From the NCBI GenBank assembly GCA_905250115.1, contig CAJNOI010000121.1:74241-138240 (forward strand): 64,000 nt of DNA. The letters run 5' to 3'. The notes beneath the pieces were generated by a model. The model did no database searches, was not told where the DNA came from, and saw only the letters and a list, made by a program, of their open reading frames with translations. Shown here in pieces: positions 46,512 to 62,110 of the stretch. The translations under genes and the position numbers were made by a program. How positions within the stretch are numbered: position 1 is the stretch's first letter; each line of letters begins with the position of its first letter. The stretch comes from Adineta steineri. Lineage: Eukaryota > Rotifera > Eurotatoria > Adinetida > Adinetidae.

Positions 46512-49500
46512 GAAATGTAAGTCAAGATATGAGAAAAACATAAATTCATTATTTTCCACCTACGCTAAATATTCTTTGAATTAAACACTAGTTGAACTAA
46601 TCAAATAAGTATATAAATAATTCTCGCAAATTAATTCGATTGATGAGAAATTATACGTAAATATTATTTCTTTTTCTTTTTCAATGAATAATTAAAAATG
46701 CTGATTTAAAGTCGACTTTAAACTAAAAAACATGTACCTTCTGTAAATTTGGTTCAATTAATTTATCTTACGACTGTGCAAGTAATATATTTATGTTTAG
46801 ACTTATACAGAATTTCATTCAAAGAGACGCAAAAAAGAAAATTATTGACATTTTATAGTTCGAAAGTCCACTGTTAAAAATAAATGAATATTCTTTTAAT
46901 CGCTACTTTATAAATAAAGTCGTTTTTGTATTATAAGATATATCTAATAAGGATTAGAATATTGAAAATAACTAATTATAGAATGCCATTTTAGATGATG
47001 ATAACGTATATCAGTCGATTCCCTGTATGAGATCAAAGCGTAAAAATAGGATAGGTCGGTTTTATGTAAACAAGCAAGTTTATGCGTTACTAATACTACT
47101 ACTGACGATGTAGACAGTTAGTAATTATAATGTATTATCATATCTACAGAGAGAGTAGGCGAATAACGGATATCGAAGTCTCTCATTTCCTCTTTATCGA
47201 AATCTATGATAAAATTGAAGTGAATATAATAGATTTCATCAGTAGATCAATATGTTTAATCATGTTTATTTAAATAGACATCATTCTAATAGATTGAGAT
47301 GAAAAAATATTCATCTGATGTTTTTTTTTCTTCTTTGCTATAAATACTTATTCTTCAAATGAAGATAAATCACATGTTTTTTTTTTGAAATACATAAATT
47401 TCTTTGATACGTTCTTGTTTCAAGTAAATGTCTGAGAAATTTATAAATAAAAAAAATATTATTTTCTTTACCGGAAAGAAATAAAGTGTCCGGAAGTATT
47501 CCTTCCACTTCTATTAAGTGTTATCTTCGTCTTGTTTTTTTTTCTTTCGATGTTTTATAATTAAATTTTTTTATAATATGAGCAAAGTATTCTTAACATA
47601 TAAATGACTAGTACTTATAATAGCAATAACATCATCCATTATGAAATATCATTCAGTCTGTAAAAAACTAATTCAATTAAGTAACAAATCAAATGTAAAA
47701 TATGCTCAATCAAGTTGATTCGGTAATCTAATTGATATGTTTTACAAATCAAAGGTATTTGATCAGATAATAGATCTATTCTTTTTACGTAATTAAAAAA
47801 TGGAATATTTATATAGAGAAATAATATTTTCCCTTTTTTTTTAATATTTATTCTTATCTGTGATCAATCAAGACTCTAATGGATGCATGAATGACTAATG
47901 AAGTAAAATATTCTCGCTTGATAGGTTTAAACCCTGGATATATAAGCATCACTATTGATGCCTAGATTATTCTAATATTGTCATTCTTTTTCGTTCTCAC
48001 ATTGATAAGTAGACGAAGCCTCGATTCCATAATGTCCTTGTATTTGTTTCTTTTTTTTCTTTCGTTCTTTACTTCATTGTTGTTTTCTACCGGTACTAAA
48101 TATTCTCTATTTGTTTATTATTTTTATTAACGCATTGTATATCAACTAAATAATAATCAATTGTCATTATAATTTGATCAATATGTTCATATTGAAAAAG
48201 AAAATAAATGAATATCTATCTAATGAAATTAGTCTCGTTTTCTTTTTTGTTGTTTAATTTTGTCTCTTATTATTCACAGCTGTGATAGTTGTTGTTTTTA
48301 GTTACATACATACATACATACACATAGTGCTTTTTTCTTCTATTGTATGTTTTCTAGATTAACATGCATTTACAATGGTTATAGTATAAGGAAAAAAATG
48401 TAATGTGTGTGTATGTCAGCGAAAAAAATCTTACTCGTTGTAAAAAAAAAAAAAAAGAAAGGAAAAAACGAGCGACCGACCAAATGATAGCGAAAAGAAG
48501 AGGAATGAGAGAAAAAGAGTGTCTTAATTGGTACTCTTTTTATTCTTTTGTGTATATATATGTGTATGTGACATAAAAAAAATAAAACAGGACGTCACTG
48601 TTGTTCAATATAAAGAAGTTTCAGAGGTGATAGTTGAATGTATGTGTTTTTTCTTCATCTTCTTCTTATTTATTTTCAGATGTTTTATTCATAGTGAATT
48701 TTTTAAATTATTGAGCACACATTTTTCTTAGATAGGTATGTCATATAAGCTTTTTTATTTTATTCTGATGTATGTACATATATCAGTAATGAAAGAGATA
48801 AGCATTAAAAAAGAAATATTAATTATAGAATAAATTCATTGAAAAACACAATAATATTTTCGTTTATGTACCCATTTATTTTTAACTAGATAACCCTATC
48901 TTTAATTCTTATCATCCCTGGTAAATCTGTACTAATGTATGTTGATTCTATTTAAGTAGTCAATTATCATCGATGATGTCAATTTCGTTTGAGAAGAAAA
49001 ATACGAGATATGTCACTAGTGGCACTTTATTTTCGTTAAAAATATTTTTTTATCTATAAATCAAACCCTAGATGAAAAACTGTCAGTTCGACGCAGTTGG
49101 AGATTAATGTACTTTTATGTCATCCAATCGTTAGTTAAAATATATGTATATATAAACAAGAAATAATCGATACTATAGAAACTAATAAAAGCCAAGTTAA
49201 ATATTGACTATGTGTCAGTTTCTTTTGTTAACTAATACATGTTAAAAACTCTTCTATAGATGTGTATCTAACATTATTAAAGTTAATTTAGTTTTTTATT
49301 TATTAAACGAAGATATTGACGTCATGTTGACGTCAGCATATAGTCGACATGACAAAAGTATAGTTTCCTTTTTCTTTCTTTTTCTTTTTTTTTTTGTTTG
49401 TCTATAATGTAAATGACATCATTTTCTTTAGAGTGAATTCAAACGCGAGGAAAGAGGAGGAATTTAATAATTGATTAACCGTTATTGATCAATACATTAT

Positions 49501-49604
49501 GATATTTGTTCTTTTAAATCATACGTTTGTTTTATTATTCTTTCAGAGTTAATACTATTAAGTAAAATTTTTTACAACCTGGATGCCGAAGAATTGATAT
49601 TCTT
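46512..49604. other. Intergenic region upstream of ERK
   Basis: Three kilobases of AT-rich sequence with a CATA microsatellite (about 48305-48322), poly(A/T) tracts and no gene I can support. The last few hundred bases are probably promoter and 5' UTR of ERK. A four-codon upstream frame (ATGCCGAAGAATTGA, 49583-49597) ends seven bases before the ERK start. Confidence 0.5.
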
Positions 49605-51273
<1,669 letters not shown>

Positions 51274-51708
51274 ATTCGACGGTGATTTTTTCTTTTCATA
51301 ATTGTCCAACTGGTGTTTGTTCTTTTTTTCCTAATATTTATTCTCATGGTCAATTATTTATTGTATTGTGAAATGTATATCGTTTATTAAACTAATTCTA
51401 ATTGTTGTTTTAAAATAATTTCATCGTTTGTTTGTTTTTTCTTTTTTTCTAAATTATACATGTTGTACATCTGAAATCAGTTGTTTCTGTTTTTTCTTCT
51501 TTTCTGTGAGCGCATTTTCGAACTGTGGTTTTAATTTATAAATATGTATGATAAAAATAATATTTATAATCAATATATTGAGAGTCAGCATATGGAAAAG
51601 AAAGATTTTTGAAGTAAATAGAATAAAAAAACAAAACTATTTTTTATTAAGTAGTTTAATCTATCGGATTGTATGTGAAAATATGTTATTGTTTGTAGAT
51701 TATTAAGA
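51274..51708. other. Intergenic region between ERK and DDX27
   Basis: ERK 3' UTR and DDX27 upstream sequence, AT-rich. Nothing else seen. Confidence 0.5.
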
Positions 51709-54700
51709 ATGTCGCGACAAGTAGATGATCCACTTGCATTGATACCTACAATTGATATTGATGATGATGATGTTGATGTACCAGATCTTGATGGACCGGA
51801 TGAAGATGATGATGAAGAAGAATTAATATCAAAACCACGTGCACATAAAATGGCACAAGCTACAAAAGGAAAAGCATTGGATTTTAATGATCAATTTCAA
51901 TTTTTTCTAGTAAGGAAAATTATCTTTTTTTGTTTTATATTTTTCTTTTGTTTAGGATGATCCGGATGAAAGGAGAATGTTAAAAGGAAAGGATAATAGT
52001 GATGATTACTTAAAATCACGAGGAGAATTATCAAATATTGATGAAAGAATAGCTGAACTTCGAAATCGAAGAAAAAAAGTAGGATTTTTAATAGTTTTTC
52101 TTTTTTGTTATTTTCTTTTTTGTTTCTATTTAGAAACCAAAATCACCATCTGAAGAAGAAGAAGAAAAACCATCGACAGATCATCTAGAAGATGAATCCT
52201 ATGAAATGGAATTGGAACAAGAACCAGTTGCAGATAAAATGAAAACTAAAGAATCCAAGAAGAAAAAATCATTGAAAAATAAACAAGTAACAAAAAAACA
52301 TGTTATTATTATTTTTAATATAAAAGAATCCATTGATTATAGCAAGATGAATTCTTTGAAGATTCACCAGCATTTAGTCCTGATCAAGTATTTTCCGAAA
52401 TGAAAATTTCTCGACCATTATTAAAAGTAAATTACAAAATTATTTAGAATTATATAAAAAAAATTCGTATATTTCTAGGCTCTTTCAGCAATGGGTCTAC
52501 ATTCACCAACTCCTATTCAAGCAGCTACTGTGCCTATTGCACTTGCGGGTCGAGATGTTTGTGCTTGTGCTGTTACAGGATCAGGTAATTGAATCCATCT
52601 GAATTCATAATGATATTTGTAAGGAGCTGCGGATCGAGCAAGACCTGGTTAGAGCCCGTCGGGTCCACATTTTTTGGACCCGGATCCGAAGCCAAGTCCG
52701 GGCCCAAGTCGGACCCGATTCTGGTGAGCACTAGCCTGAACTCGAACTGTACTATTAGACTCAGTAAATTTTCTACTTGAAATCTAAGAGTTGCTTCGAA
52801 AATAGTTTTATTGTTGTTTTCCTATTATTTTTATAAATAAATTCAAGACTTTTTGAATAAAAATTTAAAAAAATTAAAAAAATATTATGTTGATAACATA
52901 TCTCTTTCGATCCGGGCCCGGTCAGTAAAAGCTTTGATACCTGGACTCGGACCAGGACCAAGTTAAAACAAAATTTTCAGACCCGGTCGAGTTCGGGTCT
53001 AAAAAACCGTGGATTCGCAGCTCTCTAGATAGTTGGTATAATCAGTATTTCGAGAAGTTCTTCATGTATTCCATACAAAGCACGTTTAAATCTTAAAAAC
53101 TTGACGTCAAACTTTATAACCATGCGAAAAACAAATGAAATCGATGATCTATTTTTCTGATGTTTTTATATTTTTTTTTCAGGAAAGACAATAGCATTTT
53201 CATTGCCTATACTTGAACGACTTCTTTATAAACCTCATCAAACTGCACCATGTACACGTGTACTTGTTTTGGCACCAACACGAGAATTATGTGTTCAAAT
53301 TCATCAAGTTTTCCGTCAATTAACGCAATTTGCTCATAATATAACTGCTTGTCTTTCAACTGGTATATTTTTATTTATTTATATTCATAATTTCTCATAA
53401 AATCATTTTAGGTGGTTTGGATTTAAAATCTCAGGAAGCAGCATTACGTTTACAACCTGATGTTGTTATTGCTACACCTGGTCGTTTAATCGATCATATC
53501 CATAATTCACCAACATTTACTTTACAAAATATTGAAATATTAGTTCTTGATGAAGCTGATCGGTATTTGATTTTGAAAAAATTTAATAATTATTAATTAT
53601 TATTCTTTTAGAATGTTAGATGAATATTATTTTGAACAAATGAAAGAAGTTATTAATAATTGTTCACGTACACGTCAAACAATGCTTTTTTCAGCTACAA
53701 TGACTGATCAAGTAATTTACATCAACGAAACTTATTTCTTTTTGTCTATAAAGATATTTTATTAGATTAAAGATCTTATTCAAGTATCATTAAATCGTCC
53801 CATTCGATTATTTATTGATGATAATCAATCCGTTGCACCATATCTTCGTCAAGAATTTATTCGTGTTCGTGAACATCGTGAAGGTGATCGAGAAGCAATT
53901 GTAGCTGCTTTACTTACACGAACATTTCATGATCGTGTTATTGTATTTGCACAAACAAAAAAACAATGTCATCGTATGCATGTTATGCTGGGATTACTTG
54001 GAATTAAAATAGGTGAATTACATGGTGATCTTAATCAAACACAAGTAAAAATTATTTTTCATTTCTATGAAGAAATTATTGTTTTGTATTTTATAGCGAT
54101 TAGATACATTAAGAAGATTTAAAAATGAAGAAATTGATATTTTAATTGCAACAGATTTAGCTGCACGTGGTCTTGATATTGATAATGTGAAAACGGTAAA
54201 TATTTTTTCAATGAAATTAATTTTTGTCTATTGTTTATTTTTCAAGGTTATTAATTTTATTTTACCGAATACACTTAAACATTATATCCATCGAGTCGGT
54301 CGAACTGCTCGAGCAGGAAAAACAGGTATGATAAAATTTTAACTCTTAATTAAAGATCGTCAGATTTTCTCTATGAAATACGATAGAACAAAAAGTCAGT
54401 GGCGGATCTAGGATTTTGAAAGTGGGGAGGGGCAGTACCTAAGTAGGCAGGAACGGTACCTGAGGAGAGGGCGATTTCGGCTAAAACCTATTTTTTGAGT
54501 CCAATCGAAGTAGTGTAAACCTATTTTTACGTTCATTTTTGCTGTAAAAAATCAAAAAAAATTTCTGAAGGGAGGTAGGGGTGGGCGATCGCCCCCCTCT
54601 AAATCCGCCATTGCAAAAAATAAATACCTTTGTTATGATATGTACTGTTTTCTTCATGAATCCTTGATTGATACTATTCATTGACATTATCTTGTGTTTT

Positions 54701-56042
54701 CATCAGACCAAAGTATCTTTTAAATATCAGCATATGTAGCTACATTGTAAAAGGGCTAAAACAAAAATAATCACTGACGATCTGATTACTCCTTTCGGTA
54801 TTTCCGCCAATTAACTGGTTCGATAACTTGAACTCTAGGACATTGCAGTAATGGTAGCTGAAATATTACTATATAATCTTTTTGATATTAATCAATGGTC
54901 TACTGATGATACAGATGTTTATCAATATGTTTTCCATTTGACTAGAAATGAATAAATTAATTATTAACATTTGCTATTGATCTCATTCTACTTCGAGTAT
55001 TGGCGACACCTACTAGTAAAATTATCCTGAGCTATACCTTCTACATTAGATTACTTGACCAATAGTGTATTGTTTCTTTTTGTTCGAGAATTCATTTTAT
55101 TTTATCCTTATAATCCTCCCAAAATATGAGACACATGGAGAACTCTATGAAATTAGTACATCTTTATTTTTACATTAATTCTATTTATTAAAGGACGATC
55201 TATTTCACTTGTTGGTGAAAATGAACGACATTTATTAAAAGATATCTTAAAAACATGTAAAGTTCCAGCTAAAATGCGTATTATTCCACAAGGTAAGCCA
55301 CCAAATCGAATATTCGAATAAAATAAAATTTATTTTCTTAAGAAATTATTCAAATCTTTCGCAATAAACTTGAAGAACTTGAACCTGATATTGAAGAAGT
55401 TCTTAAAATGGAATATGGTGATAAAATGCTTAAATCATGTGAAACACAAGTATAAACTAGACTACTATCTATAGACAAAAACGACTTATTTGTTCTTAGA
55501 TTGATCGAGCTGAAAGACAATTAAAACAAGCTAAAGCTTCAATAACTGCTCCTGAACGTGAATGGTTTCAAACTCGAAATGAACGTATGAAAGAACAAGA
55601 CAAATTACGTTTAGATACTCATAGTAATAAAAAAAAGAAATTTTCAAAAGAAGAACGTGAAGAAATTCAAAAAACAAAATCAACTCCAAAAACAGTAAAT
55701 TAATTTTTTATGAAATTTCAAATAAATAAGAAATTATTTTAGGCTGATGATCGTGTAAAATTTGAAATGCAAAAAGTTTCACAATTTCAATCACGTCATC
55801 CTACTGGTAAGATTATGAAAAATATGTAAGTATTCTATTTTATTTTTAATTCATATATAGAAATGAAAACGAAAAAACGATCACGAGATGCTTCATCGTT
55901 TAAAACTGATTTAACCCTTGATAAAAAACAACGAAGGTAAAAAAAAATTAAATAATTATTTATTCATCGATAAAAATATTTCAATATTTCAAGATCAAAA
56001 TCAGCAGGAGCACCACCACCAACAAAGAAAAGCAAACGATAA
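51709..56042 (+). CDS. DDX27: DDX27 (Drs1), DEAD-box RNA helicase of ribosome biogenesis
   Basis: Seventeen exons with consistent phases give 714 residues. The N-terminus is acidic then Lys-rich (nucleolar style). Helicase motifs in order: Q motif SPTPIQ, Walker A AVTGSGKT, PTREL, TPGRL, DEAD in [53 protein letters not shown]. The stretch after DEAD and the C-terminal coiled, basic part ([10 protein letters not shown], ending in KKSKR) are those of DDX27/Drs1, which acts in the nucleolus on 27S pre-rRNA and 60S assembly. Two introns are swollen by transposon insertions (52585-53182 and 54326-55193); all others are 46-55 bp. It lies downstream of ERK on the same strand. Confidence 0.95.
52624..53023. 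mobile_element. GC-rich inverted-repeat element in a DDX27 intron
   Basis: Bounded by GAGCTGCGGATC (52624-52635) and GGATTCGCAGCTC (53011-53023). Both flanks inside are GC-rich with nested hairpins such as GGGTCCACATTTTTTGGACCC, and the middle is AT-rich. Base composition is far from that of the host intron. No coding frame and no clear target duplication, so the superfamily is open. Confidence 0.6.
54397..54613. mobile_element. hAT-type MITE in a DDX27 intron
   Basis: 217 bp, left end CAGTGGCGGATCTAGGA and, read inward from the right, CAATGGCGGATTTAGAG. Flanking 8-bp duplication CAAAAAGT (54389-54396) and CAAAAAAT (54614-54621), one mismatch. CAGTGGCGGAT ends plus 8-bp duplications are classic for animal hAT elements. 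No transposase. Confidence 0.82.
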
Positions 56043-56713
56043 TTTTTCTTGTTATTTTTGTTGTTTTCGAATTTACTTACTGTTATTCGAACTTTGTTTT
56101 TCTAATAAAAAAAGAAAGAAAGAACGCCGGTATCTTTATGTTGTTTCTCTTTTTTCTTTTTGTTATGTATGATAAATTACGTGTTAGAATGTCGAATATT
56201 TGTCGAATTGTAATAGAATATATCTGTGTATCGAATACATACCACCATTCAGAGGAATAGATATGTGTAAGGTATAAATAGAGGGAAAAAAATGATTATA
56301 TATTTATTTTGAGTATTTGTTAAAAGATTAGAAAGACAAATAAAATAAAATAAATATCGATTATTGTAGATTAGTTTATTGTTGGAAAAATTAGAGAGTA
56401 AGTGATGTTATTTACATACTGAGAAGTTATAGAATATATTAGTCACTAAGAAAATAAAAGATGAATGTTTATTAAATTGTTATACGAAAACAAAAAAGTA
56501 CATGTACTATATATCACGTTCTATTCATTAACCTAAGCATACAAACGGAAAAGAACGAAAAGAAGAAAGGAAAAAAAGAGGCCTACTCTGACTAAGACAA
56601 CCCCAAATGGTTGTTTTTCTTTTTCATCTTCGAAAAAAAAATGGGTTATACTTTTTTTAGATTACATTGATGAATTCATCATGTTATAGAAAAACTTATC
56701 AAGATTGCTAACA
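56043..56713. other. Intergenic region between DDX27 and the IAP gene
   Basis: DDX27 3' UTR and upstream sequence of the next gene, AT-rich. No further feature seen. Confidence 0.5.
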
Positions 56714-59700
56714 ATGACAACAACAACAACAGTAATAGATAATACGGAAATTGATCATATTGTCGCATCAGAACAATATCGACTTCAAACATTTGACAGG
56801 TAGAAAAATTAAAGAAATTATTTATATTCTTTTTTTTTTTGTCTATTATAGTTTAACACATTTCCCATTACTAACACGTCGACAATTAGCATTGGCTGGT
56901 TTTATTTATCGACAATCTGAATGTCTATGTCCACAATGTGGTATTGAAATAAATCTTGAAGGAATTAATGAAAATTCTGAGTATGAATCGAATCATTTTC
57001 GAAAATTACATCGAAAAAAAGTTTCATTTCTTGGCAAACGCTGTTCATTTTTATTATGTGAATCTGGTACAAATATAGATGATCTTCATACATCATTATC
57101 ATCACCACAACAACCACAATGGGATGATGCTGAAGAACCTGATTATATAAATTACACAACACGTCTTCAATCATTCGACACATGGCCCGGTTTACAACAA
57201 CAAAAAGATGAAGGAATACAGAAAACATTTGTCACACCACAAGCAATGGCTAAACATGGATTTTATTTTTCAGGTTTTATTTATTTTAGATAATAGAAAG
57301 AAAAGAAAATTTTTCATTTTATATTCTTTTAGGCCCTCGTGATGGTGCAACTTGTTTTTATTGTGGAAATACTTTAATCGATTGGTCATCAGCAATTCGT
57401 TCAACTAATGAAAATATTGTACAACTTGAACATGCTAGATTTTTTCCATGTCGGTTTGTTACATATACAGCCGGTGGAAAATTTGTAGCAAATGCTGGAT
57501 ATTTTCATACCGTATCAGCTCAAGGTAAATAAATGATAATAATATGAATCATCTAATTCTTTTTTAATATATTGTTCTAGAACGTCGTGAACGTAATCCT
57601 ATGATATCAAAATCTCCTCCTAATTCAGCAAATACTGAGAGAAAACCTCGAACAATTGATGAATGTTTAGCAACATTTGAAAATTGGCCACGTTATGCTC
57701 CCGTATCAGCTCAAGCACTAGCTGATACTGGATTTTATTATTTAGGTGTTGATTTACGAGTTCGATGTTTTATGTGTGATCTTGAAGTTGAAGATTGGCG
57801 TCATGGTATGACAGCACTTGGTACACATCGTAAACGTAATAATAATTGTCAAATTGTTCGAGCAATTGATAGTATAAAAACTGGTGATATTCAAACAGTT
57901 AATGAAAAATGGCGACTTGAAACACTTATTGGTTTATCATTTGATGAAACAAAATCAAATGATCGTAATCAAACAGAAACTGATCAACGTTTATGTCGTG
58001 AATTAGCTGCATGTGGTTTTTATCGTTATAAAAATACGAAAATTATTCGTTGTGCATATTGTGGTATAACAATTGAACCAAAACCAGGTCAATCAATTAT
58101 GTCACAACATCGTCATTTAACTAAACAATCAATTAGAAGAACGTCATTCTCAATAACAAATGATCATCAACAACGATCATCAACAGTTGATTGTCTTATG
58201 GTACGTGCACAATGTCCTGCTAATATTGTTATTTCACATCGTGAACGTTTTCCTGAATATCCATTATATCAATCAATTTTTGATCGTATTAAAACATTTG
58301 ATAAACATAAAGAACGTCATAAAACTGTTGAAAGTTCTATACGTAATATGGCAGAAGCAGGATTTTTTCTTGATGAACAAAGACGTATGCGATGTTTTCA
58401 ATGTGGTAATGCATTACCAGTAAGTGAAAAAGTACGACAAGAAAAATATCCTCAATATAATATGGCACAATTACATGCACATTTTTATCCAACATGTGAA
58501 TGGGTTAAAGAATTATTAGGTGTGAAATACATTGCTCAAGTTCTTCATGATCGATATCAATCAAGTAAAATATTTTATAGTATTTAAAACTAATAGAGTT
58601 CGTAAGTTGTATTCAGTAAAAAATAGCAAAGTTTTGGAAGATGTAGAGTACGGTAGATGTATAAAACAAAATATAACGAAAACTGTTTTCAAGAAGATAA
58701 TAAAGTTTTTTTTCATGAGTGAAGTAGGTAGAATGAGTATTTTTATCTTGTTGCGTAAGTTTTATCATTTCGGAACGTGCGAATATCATGTTTACTCAAT
58801 AAAAATATTCTAGAATAAGCTTCTTTTAGTGAACTGTTACTAATTTTCTCGACTAAAAGAAAATCAAACTTTGCTCATTTAATTTTGCCTAGAATATAAT
58901 TATATATTTGTTTAGACGAACCTCAAACTCAAACATCATTTAATGCACAAGCATCATCTGGATCATCTTCTCATACAACAATGAGTTCTTTTACATCTAC
59001 TTCAGCAACACCGGCGGTTATTGATGTGACATCTCCATCATCTTCGAATCGTTTCGATGAACCATTTTTATCTGATCATTCTGCAGATTCATCAGATGAT
59101 GAAGGTTTTCAAACTGTAGCTCGGCCACCTACTACAGAACGTATTGGTAGTCAAATAGTTGTACGTTCACCATTTCCAGTATCAGCACTATCACATGAAT
59201 CATCAACAACAGAAAATGCTCAAACCTGTTCAGATCCAACTAGTAGTGGCAGTAAATTAACTTCGCCACTAGGTACAAGTCAAATTAATCCATTTAAACA
59301 ATTAGTATTACAACAACAAAGATCTGATCATACAGGTGATAGTATATCATTATCAGATAATGGTTCAAACGAATTATCACCTTTATTTGCAAGTTCTCTA
59401 GCTATTTCATCACCAGTTGATATACGTTCTTTGCTTGCACATGAATCAAATCGTTTAGATTCATTTAAAAAACAAAATCGTGAAACATTTGCCAAAGTCA
59501 ATGTTGGATATCTTGCTTATGTTGGATTTTATTTAAATGGCGAAGGTACTGTTATTCAATGTCCTTGGTGTGAAATTAAATTAACGGAACAAGAATTTGA
59601 AGATATTATGCGTACACGACCAAGTGTTACTCGTTCAACACTAGGTGATGAACCATGGACACCCATGCGAGTACATCGACATGCAAATGGATTACGAATG

Positions 59701-60486
59701 GATCATGATCACCCATGGTGTACATGGGTTCGACGAGAAGCAGGTGGACTTTATCCCAATGTTACTATGATAGAAAGTCAAATGCTTTATCCAGAATATC
59801 CATCTTATTCAAAAATTGAAAAACGTATTCAATCATTTACATCAGATTGGGTTTATCCAAGTGGTAGTCGTCTTTCTAATCAAATCATGGCTGAAGCTGG
59901 ATTTTTCTATATGGGTGGTGGTAGTGTCTGTTGTTATTATTGTGGTAATAAATTACAAAATTTTGAACCACGTGATTGTCCATTTGAAGAACATGCAACG
60001 TTCTATCCTCTTTGTGATTTTATCCAAAAAGTGCGTGGTCTCGATTATATCAATCGAATTATATTAGAATGTGGACGAAGTATGTTGTTAAATATAATAT
60101 CGATGAATAATTAAACTTATTTTCTATTTTTAGTTCCACAAGGACGATTAAAATATGAAATGGATGGTACACAAAAGATAAAACGTATTATATTTGATAA
60201 AAGTGGTGCAACAAAACGTAAAAGTGAACGTCCACCAGTGAATCGAATAAATTCTTATTCATCTCGATCAACAAATCGAAATCATTCTCGTCTTGAAACA
60301 ATTGATAATGCTTGTCTTATATGTACAGAAAATGCAGCTACACATGAATATGATCCATGTCGACATTTCCCCATATGCGGAGAATGTTTTGCACGTTTAG
60401 ATCAAGAATATCTTCAAAAATGTATGCATTGCTTTCAACCAGCTACAATACGTATGCGCACACCAAATACACCTCTTATACAGTGA
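56714..60486 (+). CDS. Inhibitor-of-apoptosis protein with up to seven BIR-like modules and a RING
   Basis: Six exons (56714-56799, 56852-57273, 57333-57524, 57581-58564, 58916-60079, 60134-60486) give 1066 residues. BIR-like modules lie at about 22-97, 133-212, 262-327, 370-445, 470-547, 741-833 and 865-933. Modules 2, 3, 5 and 7 show the zinc pattern well (CFYCGNTLIDW..H..C, CFMCDLEVEDW..HRKRNNNC, CFQCGN..HAHFYPTC, CYYCGNKL..HATFYPLC); 1, 4 and 6 are divergent. A Ser/Thr-rich linker spans about 560-740. The C-terminal RING (about 1010-1049) reads CLIC..C-x-H-x3-C-x2-C..CMHC. IAPs block caspases or signal through ubiquitination; the RING suggests E3 activity. Most animal IAPs have one to three BIRs, so this is unusually long. 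All exon joins are in phase, which argues against an accidental fusion. Confidence 0.88.
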
Positions 60487-60626
60487 TTCTATAAATATAT
60501 TTTTACTTGTTATTTTATTCGATGTATAATCATGTTTTTTTATTTTGAAAAAAAAAGCCGCCAAGAAACTCGTTTTTGGGAGTAATGGTCAATAAAAATG
60601 AGCATTATTTTTTTTCTTCTTTTCAG

Positions 60627-61944
60627 ATGGCTGCTTCATCCATTGCTAAAAATGCAACTAGTTCACTTGGACGAACTATTAAAACTGTTACTATCATAGG
60701 TGGCGGTTTAATGGGTTCGGGTATAGCTCAAGTAGGCTTCGATAGATTCATTTTTTTCAATAGTAATAAGAAAATATTTATAGGTAGCTGCTGAAAGTAA
60801 TCATAAAGTTATACTTGTTGATCAAAAACAAGAATTTCTTGATAAAAGTTTAAATATAATTCAAACAAGTTTAAAACGTGTTATTAAAAAAAAATTTGAT
60901 AAAGATCAACAAGGAGGAGAAAAATATTTAAATGATGTTAACGGACGAATTCAAACAAGTTTAAATCTTGAAGAATCTCTTCAATCAACAGATCTTGTTA
61001 TTGAAGCAATTGTTGAAAATCTTGGTATTAAACAAAAATTATTTAAACAAATCGATCAAATTGCACCAAAGTTCGTTTATATCATTCATACTTTTAAATC
61101 TATATAAACTATTTTAGACATACAATTTTAACAAGTAATACATCATCATTACCAATTACAGAAATTGTTCAAGATGTTAAACGACAAGATAAAGTTGGTG
61201 GTTTACATTTCTTTAATCCAGTGTAAGTTATAATCAAACAAAACAACAATATTTTCTTATCATCATATATCTAGATAATTAAAAGAATACTAATCTATCA
61301 ATTACTATTTTTTTCTACAAACGTAAACAATTTTTATTTTTTTATATTTGTTATTCTATAAGATACTTGATAATTGCTATCTATTTTTGTTTATATCTAT
61401 TCTTAGACCTGTTATGAAATTACTTGAAGTTATTCGTACATCATCAACAAGTGATGAAACATTTCAAACATTATTAGCTTTTGGTAAAGCATTAGGAAAA
61501 ACAACTGTATCATGCAAGGTTCAATAGATTTTTTTTCCAAAGAAAAATCGATTTGTTTAATTCTTGTTTATATAGGATACTCCAGGTTTTATTGTTAATC
61601 GTTTATTAGTACCCTATATGATTGAAGCTATTCATATGATTGAACGTGGCGATGCAACTCCTGAAGGTAATGCTATAGACAAATAAAACTTTCTTTTTAA
61701 CTTTATTCTACATAATTGAATAGATATCGACACAGCTATGAAATTAGGTGCTGGTTATCCAATGGGACCCATTGAATTATTGGATTATGTTGGTTTAGAT
61801 ACATCGAAATATATTGTTGATGGATGGAAAAAACGTTTTCCTGATGATGCATCATTTAAAACAAGTGAATTATTAAATAAAATTGTTGGAGAAGGTAAAT
61901 TTGGCAAGAAAACTGGTGCTGGTTTTTATAAATATTCCAAATAA
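60627..61944 (+). CDS. HADH: 3-hydroxyacyl-CoA dehydrogenase, mitochondrial
   Basis: Exons 60627-60731, 60784-61070, 61118-61222, 61407-61518, 61576-61666, 61724-61944 give 306 residues. The N-terminal stretch is Ser/Ala/Arg-rich, as for mitochondrial import. NAD-binding Rossmann motif [18 protein letters not shown], then [20 protein letters not shown], the catalytic His in [16 protein letters not shown], and [11 protein letters not shown]. The dimerisation domain has [17 protein letters not shown] and ends [13 protein letters not shown]. It oxidises L-3-hydroxyacyl-CoA with NAD in beta-oxidation. The ATG follows directly on a pyrimidine tract and AG, and the stop of the IAP gene is only 140 bases upstream. 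A trans-splice acceptor or a very short leader exon would fit. Confidence 0.95.
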
Positions 61945-62110
61945 ACACAAGTGAATTATTTTATTATGAGATTATAGTGATCGATGGTCTTTCGTCCTTT
62001 TTTTTTAACATAAAAATAGCTTCTTATAGACATGTCACCGAGCGTAAAAGTATTAGAAAATAAAAGAAAAAAATAAAATAAAAAGACTTCTTTGTTTGTT
62101 TGGTTTTGTA

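Noticed and set aside
48305-48322. CATA repeat as a CRISPR-like or regulatory array
   Set aside because: A simple microsatellite without spacers; CRISPR arrays are not expected in an animal genome.
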